In this document: positions 25,608 through 33,797 of the stretch, piece after piece
Layout: every line of letters begins with the position of its first letter
How positions within the stretch are numbered: position 1 is the stretch's first letter
Assembly (NCBI GenBank): GCA_947500295.1
Contig: CANMRM010000004.1
Span: 1 to 64,000 of the forward strand
DNA length: 64,000 nt
From: an uncultured Kordiimonas sp.
GTDB lineage: Bacteria > Pseudomonadota > Alphaproteobacteria > Sphingomonadales > Kordiimonadaceae
Direction of reading: 5' to 3'
Position numbers and translations under genes: made by a program
Notes under the pieces: model-generated
Seen by the model: only the letters and a program-made list of their open reading frames with translations
Databases searched by the model: none
What the model was told of the DNA's origin: nothing

Positions 25608-26264
25608 CTATCGGTCTGTTTTCAGCTTGTTCAACGGACGCAGTCGCGTGTTGTAGTTGGCGCTCAGCTCCTTCATCGAGCCGATAATCATGGTGGCAGT
25701 GAGGTCTTCAATTTGCTGCCGGTCAGCTTTGGTGCGATGAAGGTAATTGCCCCCGGCTTCCGGCAACCCAAATGAAATATCGGTAGCGGCCTTCGCGATC
25801 TCCAACGGAATATCGAAGTTTTCATGGATTATTTCTGCGAGGTAGTTCACGGCATTGCTGCGGCTATAATAGGTGGGGCCTGATATGCCCCCCGTGATAC
25901 TTGGCTCGGACTGGAGCCGGTGCAAAAGCATACCGCGGTCTTCAATGTATCGCATGTAGACGCCGGTAACGCGCCTGACCAGACCCTCAAATGTCTGGGC
26001 TTCATCGGCGGCTTCCGCTTGCAGCGCGCGCAATGTGCGCAATTCGCGGGCAAACAGGTTTTGCAAGAGCTGAGTGACATTTGGAAAATAGGCATAGATC
26101 AGGGACTTGCTGACCCCAACCTCCTTGCCTATCCGGTCCATGGTCAAAACCGAGACACCCTCGTCGGATACAATCCTGGCAGCAGTGTCCAAAATGATTT
26201 GCTTGCGATCTTCCGGGTGCAGTCGGGTACGTTTCGCGTTTTTCTTCAAGGTATTCCCGCTCAT
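25608..26264 (-). CDS. TetR/AcrR family transcriptional regulator (copy 2)
   Basis: The product is 218 residues with a helix-turn-helix at about 38-61 (TMDRIGKEVGVSKSLIYAYF). It is the paralogue of the regulator at 1713, with a near-identical recognition helix (SKSLIYAYF against SKSLFYTYF), which makes a shared or overlapping operator plausible. It is divergent from the TBDR at 26563. The 298-base gap holds two tandem TATTG-N10-CAATA repeats plus a half site (GGTCAATA at 26414), all near the TBDR side. It is the best candidate for the protein that reads this motif. Confidence 0.9.
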   Translation of the reverse strand: MSGNTLKKNAKRTRLHPEDRKQIILDTAARIVSDEGVSVLTMDRIGKEVGVSKSLIYAYFPNVTQLLQNLFARELRTLRALQAEAADEAQTFEGLVRRVTGVYMRYIEDRGMLLHRLQSEPSITGGISGPTYYSRSNAVNYLAEIIHENFDIPLEIAKAATDISFGLPEAGGNYLHRTKADRQQIEDLTATMIIGSMKELSANYNTRLRPLNKLKTDR

Positions 26265-26422
26265 AGCAAACCGCTCTTTCCTGCTGCCAGTCCCCGAATA
26301 CTCACTTTAGCGGCAACGTTTGCAGTAACTCAAGAGGAGAACAAGTCATTGCAAGCTTTCACACGCTATATTTGGTCATAGTGTTCAATAAGGGCGCAGG
26401 TATTTGCCGCTTAGGTCAATAT

Positions 26423-26442
26423 TATTGCAAATAATTACAATA
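26423..26442. promoter_or_regulatory. TATTG-N10-CAATA operator, first of a tandem pair
   Basis: TATTGCAAATAATTACAATA has perfect five-base arms. It lies in the divergent gap between TetR (25608-26264, minus) and the TBDR at 26563, and starts exactly 21 bases, two helical turns, before the next copy. Confidence 0.6.
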
Positions 26443-26443
26443 G

Positions 26444-26463
26444 TATTGACTCTTTATACAATA
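26444..26463. promoter_or_regulatory. TATTG-N10-CAATA operator, second of a tandem pair
   Basis: TATTGACTCTTTATACAATA is a perfect-arm dyad. TACAAT within it is a plausible -10 element for the TBDR, with TTACAA of the first copy 16 bases upstream as a possible -35. A protein bound to either copy would cover this promoter. Confidence 0.6.
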
Positions 26464-26562
26464 AGAAGCATGATGCCGCCCATTGGGAATACTTTTTGTA
26501 GCCGGTGCGCCAGCCTTTTCGGGGGAGTGGAGCGGCAGGCTTGACAACTTCGGGGGGAGATT

Positions 26563-28953
26563 ATGTCTGTGATTTGGAATACACGAAGTTTGGCCACCTG
26601 CGCCTTGCTCACATCGATATCCACAATGGCACTGGCCCAACAGTCGGACGCTGACACGGAAGACTTTGCGCTGGAAGAAATTATCGTGACGGCGCAAAAG
26701 CGTGAACAGTCCCTGCAGGACGTTCCTATCGCTGTTTCTGCCTTTTCAGGCGATGCTCTTGAAACACGTGCTATTGAGGAACTTGTCGACTTGCAGATGT
26801 CAGTACCAAACCTTCTGTTTGACCAGGCTCGGGTCAATCTCAGGGGAGTGGGAAACAATGCAATCTCCAGCACCGCTGAAAGCGGCCTGGGGTACCATGT
26901 AAACGGTGTTTATCTGAATGCACCTGTTGGACGGAACACTGAGTATTTTGACATAGAACGAATTGAAGTGCTGCGAGGACCGCAAGGTACTTTGTACGGT
27001 CGAAACACCACCGCAGGTGTTTTAAACATCATAACACGTCGCGCTACCGATGAGTTTGGCGGCGACGTCAGCATCCAGTATGGCAATTATGACAATATTC
27101 GGGTGCGGGGTGCCCTGAATGTGCCGTTGTCAGAAAACTTCAGGCAACGTTTTGCAGGAATCTATGTCAAGCGCGACGGGTATAATACCAACATCTTCAC
27201 TGGGAATGATGTTGATGGACGCGACAGCTATGCGCTTCGCAGTACGTCCGCCTTGGACATCGGTGACAATTTTACAGCCAGCCTTGTCGTCAACTACCTG
27301 AAGGAAGACAGCAACAGGGCCAGCGAGACAAAGGGAACCTGTACCAAAGACCCACAATTTGGCTGTTCGGCGCTGGACCGTGGTTTCGAGACGCCAGATG
27401 TTACCAACACGCTCTGGAATTCTATCGACTTTTTGGGTGCACTGCCTGGGGGCGATTACTTTTCCGACGCGTTCAATCCGCCGGACTTCCGCACTGTCAA
27501 TATTGATCAGGAGCCAGTAACTCAAGTTGATGAGCTCTTTGTTTCACTCGAAATGACCTATGATTTTGGCGATTTGTCCCTTACGTCGGTTACCGGTTAT
27601 CAGGACCTTGAAACATATCGGTTCCAGGATTTTGACAGGTTTGTCAGCAATCAGCGACTGAACTTCCCGGTTACCTACCGTGCGGATTTCGTGAATGACA
27701 TTACTACCGACGAGATCAGGTCAGGCAGGCAGGATATCCTGGACGCCAGCCAATTCAGCCAGGAATTGCGGCTCGCTTCAAACTTTGAAGGCGATTTCAA
27801 CTTTCTGATCGGTGCGTTCTATTTTGAGTATGATGCTGACAGCAAAGCGCAATTCAGTCACCCGGTTTTGAGCATCGGGCAAAATCTTTTGGGTTTGCCG
27901 GACGAGGCTGAGTTCTTCACCATCGAAAGTGAGGATATTGTCTCGGATTCCTTCGCGATTTTCGGTGAAGGTTACTATGACATGTCGGAGCAAACGCGCC
28001 TGACAGTCGGTGTGCGTCATACTTGGGATGACAAGGCAATCAGAACACGGACGGTATTCTGGTCCTTGCCCGACTTTACCGTAGCTGACGCGGACTGGAG
28101 CGTTACAACAGGTAAGCTGAGCGTTGATCACCGGCTGGATGAAGACCATTTGATCTATGGCACGGTATCTCGCGGATACAAGGCGGGCGGACTCAACCCC
28201 GGCGGTCCCGCCGGCGGCGAAACTTTTGATCCAGAATTTTTGTACACCTTCGAAATCGGATCAAAAAGTACATTTCTTGATGGCCGGCTGAGGGCTAATT
28301 TCAACGCCTTTTACTATGACTACAAAGGGCTACAGATTGGTGCCGTGAGAGGCACGTCGGTTGTAACGGTGAACGCTGACGCGGATATCAAAGGTTTTGA
28401 AGCCGAGTTGAATTTTGCAGCGACCGACCGGCTTTTCCTGGATATGTCGTTCTCTTATCTGGATGTGACGCTGGACAATATCCTGACGTCGGACCCTGGG
28501 GACCCTGCAGGACTTGCTCCAGGGGTTGTCATTGCTCTCGACGCAAACGGAGAGCCTTCTTTCGATAATGACGGCAACATAATTCAGGACATTGCGGGTA
28601 ATACGCTCAGGAATGCTCCAAACTTTTCGTTCAAGATCGGCGGGGACTATACGTGGGAAATTTCTGGCGATTACGGGCTGACAGCGCGTGTCGACTATTC
28701 CTGGCAGGACGACTATTTTGCCAACGAGTTCAACAAGCCAACAGACAGGATCAATTCCTGGAGCCAGGCAGATGCTCAGCTGGTGTTTTCGCCGGTGGAC
28801 GGCAACTGGTCTGTCGAGGCTTACATGAAGAATATATTCGACAATGATGAAGTTACCCGCATTGGTCAGGATGGTCCGCTGGTTGGGCGCTTCAGGAGTG
28901 TCAATGTCCTGGAGCCCAGAACATACGGCCTTGAGCTCAACTACACGTTCTAG
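26563..28953 (+). CDS. TonB-dependent outer-membrane receptor (copy-2 cassette)
   Basis: It has 796 residues. A signal peptide ending TMALAQ, the TonB-box/plug start ALEEIIVTAQKREQSLQDVP, the plug motif EVLRGPQGTLYGRNTTAGVL and a barrel ending NYTF are all visible. A strong GGGGGGAGATT site precedes the ATG. Its start is much closer to the receptor at 2442-4994 than to the one at 14389. It sits behind two tandem copies of the island's dyad motif and ends at a good rho-independent terminator. It is the likely importer for the copy-2 pathway. Confidence 0.92.
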   Translation: MSVIWNTRSLATCALLTSISTMALAQQSDADTEDFALEEIIVTAQKREQSLQDVPIAVSAFSGDALETRAIEELVDLQMSVPNLLFDQARVNLRGVGNNAISSTAESGLGYHVNGVYLNAPVGRNTEYFDIERIEVLRGPQGTLYGRNTTAGVLNIITRRATDEFGGDVSIQYGNYDNIRVRGALNVPLSENFRQRFAGIYVKRDGYNTNIFTGNDVDGRDSYALRSTSALDIGDNFTASLVVNYLKEDSNRASETKGTCTKDPQFGCSALDRGFETPDVTNTLWNSIDFLGALPGGDYFSDAFNPPDFRTVNIDQEPVTQVDELFVSLEMTYDFGDLSLTSVTGYQDLETYRFQDFDRFVSNQRLNFPVTYRADFVNDITTDEIRSGRQDILDASQFSQELRLASNFEGDFNFLIGAFYFEYDADSKAQFSHPVLSIGQNLLGLPDEAEFFTIESEDIVSDSFAIFGEGYYDMSEQTRLTVGVRHTWDDKAIRTRTVFWSLPDFTVADADWSVTTGKLSVDHRLDEDHLIYGTVSRGYKAGGLNPGGPAGGETFDPEFLYTFEIGSKSTFLDGRLRANFNAFYYDYKGLQIGAVRGTSVVTVNADADIKGFEAELNFAATDRLFLDMSFSYLDVTLDNILTSDPGDPAGLAPGVVIALDANGEPSFDNDGNIIQDIAGNTLRNAPNFSFKIGGDYTWEISGDYGLTARVDYSWQDDYFANEFNKPTDRINSWSQADAQLVFSPVDGNWSVEAYMKNIFDNDEVTRIGQDGPLVGRFRSVNVLEPRTYGLELNYTF

Positions 28954-29005
28954 GCCATTCTGACTATCCCGTGGCTGGCTTACTTTCGTCGGCCCTTCCC
29001 AGAAC

Positions 29006-29041
29006 AGCGCGAGATCGTCAGGTCTCGCGCTGAACTTTTTT
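29006..29041 (+). terminator. Rho-independent terminator after TBDR
   Basis: AGCGCGAGA-N8-TCTCGCGCT has nine paired bases and is followed by GAACTTTTTT. It lies between the TBDR and the convergent hydrolase gene and reads well only in the plus direction. Confidence 0.85.
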
Positions 29042-29048
29042 GGCCTAT

Positions 29049-30047
29049 TTAAGGCGTGTGTTGCTGCCAGTGATTTATCATCAAAGGGATCACTTCATCG
29101 GGCGCATGCTGCATTAAAGCGTGCCCAGCCTCCAAGGGTACCTCTGTATAGTCTTCCGGCATAAGATCGCGTGCGTTTTTAATAACGCCTTCAGAAATGA
29201 CAAGATCTTCGGTGCCCCAAATGAAAAGGGTAGGCACTGAAACGGACTTTAGGTAGGTGTTATTGTTGGCCATGTCGTCGAGATCAATGGCCCGATACCA
29301 GTTCAATGCCGCAGTCAATGCTCCCGGTTCGGACTGAATACGGATGTATTCTTCCCGGTTTTTAGAGGGTACCCGTGAGAACATATCTTCCAGGGCTTTA
29401 CTATATCGTATGGTCATCATGAACTCAGGTACCAGTGGGCGCTGCAGGAACCGCACATAGCCTGATCTTTTGGATTGCACCGGGTCCATAACGGCGCCTT
29501 TGAAAAAAGCACCCGCGTGCGGAATGGATAACGCAGTCCAGCTTAGTAAGCGATCTTCATGCGCCATGGAGGTAAACCAACCAACTACGGCTCCCCAATC
29601 ATGACCCGCAAGATGAAACCGGTCAAAACCGATCGTATCGGCGACGCTCAGGAGGTCATCGATCAACAAGGGGATGGCATAGTTTTCTGCGCCGCTTGGC
29701 CGCGCGTCGGGGCTGTAGCCGCGTTGATCAAAAGCCAGCATCCTATACCCGCTTGCAGCTGCGATCGGTAGCAGCTCATCCCAGACAATCGATGATTCAG
29801 GAAAACCATGAAGCAAGATGACATTTGGGCCATCGTTTCGCAATCCCGCCACTCGTGCCCGGAAAGTCATATCACCTGATCGTAGTTGATATTCTCCGTC
29901 TTCTGAATCTGGCTGAAGCAAAGGAAGGGATTGTACATGCGCTCTATGTTTGCGCTCCCAATCCAGGGCCGAACCATAGAGGTAGGCTGGAATAGCGATT
30001 GCTGTGGCAAAAGCGAGAAGCAGGAGAGACTTCCAATGTTTTTTCAT
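29049..30047 (-). CDS. Alpha/beta hydrolase, epoxide-hydrolase/haloalkane-dehalogenase-like
   Basis: It encodes 332 residues. An N-terminal hydrophobic stretch (about residues 7-25) suggests a signal anchor or exported protein. The oxyanion motif is HGFPES (80-85), and the nucleophile elbow GHDWGA puts Asp150 in the nucleophile place, as in epoxide hydrolases and dehalogenases instead of esterases. A later acid is likely in WGTEDLVIS and the base His in EAGHALMQ. Its divergent gap with the S10 peptidase carries one copy of the TATTG motif, so it may be co-regulated with the island. The natural substrate cannot be told. Confidence 0.87.
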   Translation of the reverse strand: MKKHWKSLLLLAFATAIAIPAYLYGSALDWERKHRAHVQSLPLLQPDSEDGEYQLRSGDMTFRARVAGLRNDGPNVILLHGFPESSIVWDELLPIAAASGYRMLAFDQRGYSPDARPSGAENYAIPLLIDDLLSVADTIGFDRFHLAGHDWGAVVGWFTSMAHEDRLLSWTALSIPHAGAFFKGAVMDPVQSKRSGYVRFLQRPLVPEFMMTIRYSKALEDMFSRVPSKNREEYIRIQSEPGALTAALNWYRAIDLDDMANNNTYLKSVSVPTLFIWGTEDLVISEGVIKNARDLMPEDYTEVPLEAGHALMQHAPDEVIPLMINHWQQHTP

Positions 30048-30129
30048 AGATCACTCTTTAAATAATGACACATATTCCGAAGGCTGTTTCAGCATTGCTC
30101 AGCAATCCTGTGTCAGGAAAAAATAATAC

Positions 30130-30149
30130 TATTGACTAATTATATAATA
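30130..30149. promoter_or_regulatory. TATTG-N10-TAATA, single copy of the island dyad motif
   Basis: TATTGACTAATTATATAATA differs from the perfect dyad at one arm base. It lies in the 245-base gap between the divergent hydrolase (start 30047) and S10 peptidase (start 30293) genes, in an AT-rich stretch containing TATAAT at 30143-30148. No second tandem copy is seen here. Confidence 0.45.
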
Positions 30150-30292
30150 ATACTTGCAAAGTGGATAGCTGGAAGTTTGCCCTTGCCGTAAGGGTGTGAT
30201 GCCAGTGTATCAAAAGTTACAGGCCCGATTCCAGCTTGCGAACTCCAACGGTATCAATACACTTTATTGCTTCACAATTCGAAGGAACGGTC

Positions 30293-31798
30293 ATGAAACA
30301 TATGCTGGTAGTGCTGGGCGTACTGGTCTGGTTTGGAAATGTGCATCAGGTTTATGCTCAGGCCGACTCTCAAGTTGCACCGACGCCCCTGGAACTAAGT
30401 ATCCAAACTTCTCACAAGGCTGACTTTGGCACGGAGTCAATCTCCTACACAGCAGATGTCAGCAGCCTTATTTTGAATAATGGCAAGGGAGAAGCCTATG
30501 CTGAGGCCGTAGTTTTCTCTTACATTGGTGAAAGCGATACAAATAACAGGCCCGTAACCTTTGTTTTTAATGGTGGGCCTGGCTCCGCTTCGACGTGGCT
30601 TCATATGGGGTTGATGGGCCCAGTTCGCGTTCGGGTGCCCAGTAATGCGGAAGATCCCGGGCTGCCACCTTTCAGAGTTGAACATAATCCTGAAGCTTTG
30701 CTCGATGTTACTGACTTGGTCTTCATAGACCCAGTCGGAACAGGCTTTAGCCGCCTGGTTGGTGTCGGCAAGCCTGAGGACGTATACGGATTGGAAGAAG
30801 ATGCGCAGTCCGTCGCTCAGATCGTGCGCGAATGGATCAGGCGGCAGGGCCGGTGGAATGCGCCGGTGTTTCTTGCTGGTGAGAGTTTCGGCACCACGCG
30901 TGCAGCAGCGATGCTCCCGTATTTGCAAAATGGCCCGGAGCCCATAAGGGTTAGCGGCGTGATCATGGTTAGTCAGGCAATGGATTATACTGGCAGCACC
31001 CCTGCCAACGACAATTATATTGCCTACGCCACCTATCTGCCCAGCTTGGCTGCAACCGCCTGGTATCACGGTCAACTGGACGAAAAAAACGAAAGCCTTG
31101 AAGCTTTTCTGGATGAAGTGAGAGCTTTTACGACCCGTGAGTATCTTCCTGCGCTGTTTAAGGGCCGGTATCTGCAGAAGGAAGAGTTTGAGCGGATCGC
31201 GGCCAAGCTTTCCGAATACACCGCGGTAGATGCATCCTATTTCAGAAAGTCAAACCTGCGTATTTTGACGGGGCGTTTTGCCAAGGAACTCCTGCGCAAT
31301 AGCGGTGAGATTGTAGGTCGTCTGGACTCGAGATACCGCGCGCACGATTTGGACACGATGGCGGAATCCCCAAGGTTTGATGCATCTTCTGCAGCGATCA
31401 GTGCGGCCTATTCATCTGCATTCAGGGACTATATGCGTCGCACGCTAACGGTTGACCTTGATCGTCCTTATTACTCTTCAGGGCCGGACGTGGGTGAAAA
31501 CTGGGTTTATGATAGAAGCACTGGCTACAGGGAGCCTGCCTATGTAAACACGGCACCAAAGTTGGCTGATGCCATGGCCCGCAATCCAGCGCTTAAGGTT
31601 ATGGTCGCGTCGGGCTACTATGATTTGATCACACCTTTTTTTGACGCTGAGTATACGATTGCGCGCCACGGCATAGATTTTTCGAGGGTGGACATGAAAT
31701 ATTATGAGGCCGGGCACATGATGTATGTCCATGAACCAGCCTTCATAAGTCTATCGGCTGACATGAGGAAGTTCATCACCGCTATTCTGGAGCAGTAA
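30293..31798 (+). CDS. S10 family serine carboxypeptidase-like protein
   Basis: The product has 501 residues from the ATG at 30293, after GAAGGAACGG. It has a signal peptide (LVVLGVLVWFGNVHQVYAQA), so it is periplasmic or secreted. Family motifs are FVFNGGPGSAS (90-100), the nucleophile Ser198 in GESFGTTRA, the Asp region DLITPFFDAEY and the His in YEAGHMMYV. Bacterial S10 members are poorly studied. Plant relatives include acyltransferases as well as peptidases. Its position in a catabolic island, sharing a regulatory motif, leaves open deacylation or peptide removal from an imported conjugate. Confidence 0.9.
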   Translation: MKHMLVVLGVLVWFGNVHQVYAQADSQVAPTPLELSIQTSHKADFGTESISYTADVSSLILNNGKGEAYAEAVVFSYIGESDTNNRPVTFVFNGGPGSASTWLHMGLMGPVRVRVPSNAEDPGLPPFRVEHNPEALLDVTDLVFIDPVGTGFSRLVGVGKPEDVYGLEEDAQSVAQIVREWIRRQGRWNAPVFLAGESFGTTRAAAMLPYLQNGPEPIRVSGVIMVSQAMDYTGSTPANDNYIAYATYLPSLAATAWYHGQLDEKNESLEAFLDEVRAFTTREYLPALFKGRYLQKEEFERIAAKLSEYTAVDASYFRKSNLRILTGRFAKELLRNSGEIVGRLDSRYRAHDLDTMAESPRFDASSAAISAAYSSAFRDYMRRTLTVDLDRPYYSSGPDVGENWVYDRSTGYREPAYVNTAPKLADAMARNPALKVMVASGYYDLITPFFDAEYTIARHGIDFSRVDMKYYEAGHMMYVHEPAFISLSADMRKFITAILEQ

Positions 31799-31895
31799 TA
31801 GTCTTGAACTTGCGATGCGGGCGAAATAGATAGTGTGCTTTTCTTGCCTACTGTCTATTGAAGGGAGCTCCCACAAGAACGGTATTTGAAATGAT

Positions 31896-32525
31896 TTATT
31901 CGTCTGACGAACGAGCCTCGTCAAACGATACGGTAACGCGCCGGACTTTGCCGCTTTCACCCGGGAAATTGTCAAACAGGGCGGCCACAAGATAGGGCAT
32001 GATCAACTGCTGGTCATCGCTCCAGCTCAGGCTTTGCACCAAGCCTTCATAAAGTGCGTCCGGGTCGTCAGACGTTATGGCTATACCGTCAAACACTTTC
32101 ACTTCCAGGAAATGGAGATAGTTGTTTATCAACTCGGGCGTCTGCTCGTAGCACTGGAGTCCGCTATAGTATGGTGCGCCATACTCATCGTCCTTAAACA
32201 CATAGTTATCAGCACATCTCGACATGCGTTCCTGTTCGTCAGGCCCGGCACCCACACCGTAATTGATAACAAACACCAGATCGGAAAATCCAGCTTGCAC
32301 GGCCGTGTATCCAGCTTGGTCCAGCGCAAATCTGATCTGCTTGGCAACCTCTTCAAACTGATCAACGGCTGTGGGGCTATCAGGGTTCGCAATCACACTC
32401 ACCCGCTCTCCAGCCGGCGCTCCAAGATCATGATAACAGACGACGTCACAATCGATGGCGCTGCTACAAGACACCAGCAAAAACCCGGCAATAAATATGG
32501 ATAGTGAACGACTAAAGTTCGACAT
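31896..32525 (-). CDS. Putative lipoprotein of unknown function (DUF4136-like)
   Basis: It encodes about 209 residues from the ATG at 32525, which follows ATGGAGATTG. A lipoprotein signal peptide (FIAGFLLVSC) leads the protein. The mature part (ERVSVIANPDSP, then VAKQIRFALDQAGYTAVQ, then VFVINYGVGAG) resembles the DUF4136 type of periplasmic lipoprotein, with a short fold that binds nothing known. The same-strand neighbour upstream (32665-33705) is also a lipoprotein, 139 bases away. The gap to the convergent S10 gene holds an AATAGATAG/CTGTCTATT stem and a GGGAGCTCCC palindrome. Confidence 0.65.
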   Translation of the reverse strand: MSNFSRSLSIFIAGFLLVSCSSAIDCDVVCYHDLGAPAGERVSVIANPDSPTAVDQFEEVAKQIRFALDQAGYTAVQAGFSDLVFVINYGVGAGPDEQERMSRCADNYVFKDDEYGAPYYSGLQCYEQTPELINNYLHFLEVKVFDGIAITSDDPDALYEGLVQSLSWSDDQQLIMPYLVAALFDNFPGESGKVRRVTVSFDEARSSDE

Positions 32526-32664
32526 GACAATCTCCATGCTCAAGGCCCTGGCCCCTAGAGACGTATCTCTCCCAAATTCGAAAACATCATGCCTTGACGC
32601 CGGTCAAAATTATTTTTGAGTTTGGTATTGAACCAGGAACCTATCCTTCACGACGCTGCGGCCG

Positions 32665-33705
32665 TTATCGGACAGGCAAAGTCAATGCTACACCGCTAGA
32701 GGCAGAGCTCTGTTGTGCCTGGAGGTTGAAGAGCACGCGGAGCATCATGAAAATCTCTTTCGATCGCATGTCGGTTGCCTCGATGGAAAACCAAACTCCT
32801 CGGTGTTCAACCGCTACGATTGCTGATTCAGGGAACACGTCGGAAGTTTTGACAGTGAAGCCGAGAGTGTCGTGAACCTCCCGGTTCAGGATGGCGGGAT
32901 CAAGGCTATCTTCCTCAATAAAGGACGAAAGATACCGCATCGTGCCCATAAGCGGCCGCGTTGCGACCGCCAGGGTATTCGGGTCGCCCTTAAGTCCAGG
33001 CGCCAGCCTAATGGTGGTAGCACCTTGATCCAACTCAAACACCTCTGTCGCTTTTTTCCAGTCAGTTTCTGTGTGGGCAGCCTGGTCTATCAGCAAAAAC
33101 AGGGCATCTGGCTGATCGCCAGTGCCTTCAGTTCCAATGGAGATAAAGCCGGCCCTGTGGAGATTGCCGAGTGCTGCCACGGCATTTGTGAACCGGGTAT
33201 ATTGCCTCACAAACGTGGGGGTCTGGACAAATTGCTGGTCATAATTGCGGATGCCGTTAATCGAGCGGGTCAATGCTAGCAGCACGGTGTCAATCGACCA
33301 GCCGTTTTGCAGCAGAATGAATATTGGCATGGGGTTGATCGGCAGCAGCAGCTCGCGTGAAAATTCGCGTCCTAGAAGGGGCTTGAAGACGATTGTAGGC
33401 TGTTCCGTGTAGGTCACGCTCGGCGTTAATTTGCCGGTGGAAATCACGTCGCTATCAATTGTGGCTTCGCCGCCCAGGCGGAAACTCAGGTCGGGAGAGG
33501 CGGTGATGCTGTCTATTTGCACAAAAACGGGAGCTTCGGAATGTCTGAGGCGCACAAGGTTTGCCAGCAGTTCTTCCCGGTCCGTTTGCGCGATGACATC
33601 AATGTAACTGCCGCGGCTTCTTTCAATATAGTCAGGGCCCAGCCTGCCGCAGGCGCTGGCGATGAGCATGCAACTCATGATAAAAAGCCAACGGATAATG
33701 ACCAT
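32665..33705 (-). CDS. Conserved lipoprotein of unknown function
   Basis: The 346-residue product has a lipobox-type leader (IMSCMLIASAC) and a mature start RSRGSYIDVIAQTDREELLANLVRLRHSEAPVF cut here into a recognisable pattern: an ANLVRLRHSEAPVF-like motif seen in a proteobacterial family with no assigned function. There is no enzyme motif. The leader implies attachment to a membrane on the periplasmic side. It may form a unit with the lipoprotein at 31896. Confidence 0.65.
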   Translation of the reverse strand: MVIIRWLFIMSCMLIASACGRLGPDYIERSRGSYIDVIAQTDREELLANLVRLRHSEAPVFVQIDSITASPDLSFRLGGEATIDSDVISTGKLTPSVTYTEQPTIVFKPLLGREFSRELLLPINPMPIFILLQNGWSIDTVLLALTRSINGIRNYDQQFVQTPTFVRQYTRFTNAVAALGNLHRAGFISIGTEGTGDQPDALFLLIDQAAHTETDWKKATEVFELDQGATTIRLAPGLKGDPNTLAVATRPLMGTMRYLSSFIEEDSLDPAILNREVHDTLGFTVKTSDVFPESAIVAVEHRGVWFSIEATDMRSKEIFMMLRVLFNLQAQQSSASSGVALTLPVR

Positions 33706-33797
33706 GCATATTTCTCCCTAAGCCCCTCTAAACTTTAAGCCAGATGATGCAAAACACCAGCATAAAGTGTGTTGGGTTATCGAGGGACATTTGGGCG

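Noticed and set aside
30132-30148. Ordinary -35/-10 promoter made of TTGACT and TATAAT
   Set aside because: The two hexamers are only five bases apart, so they cannot act together. The stretch is better read as a dyad.
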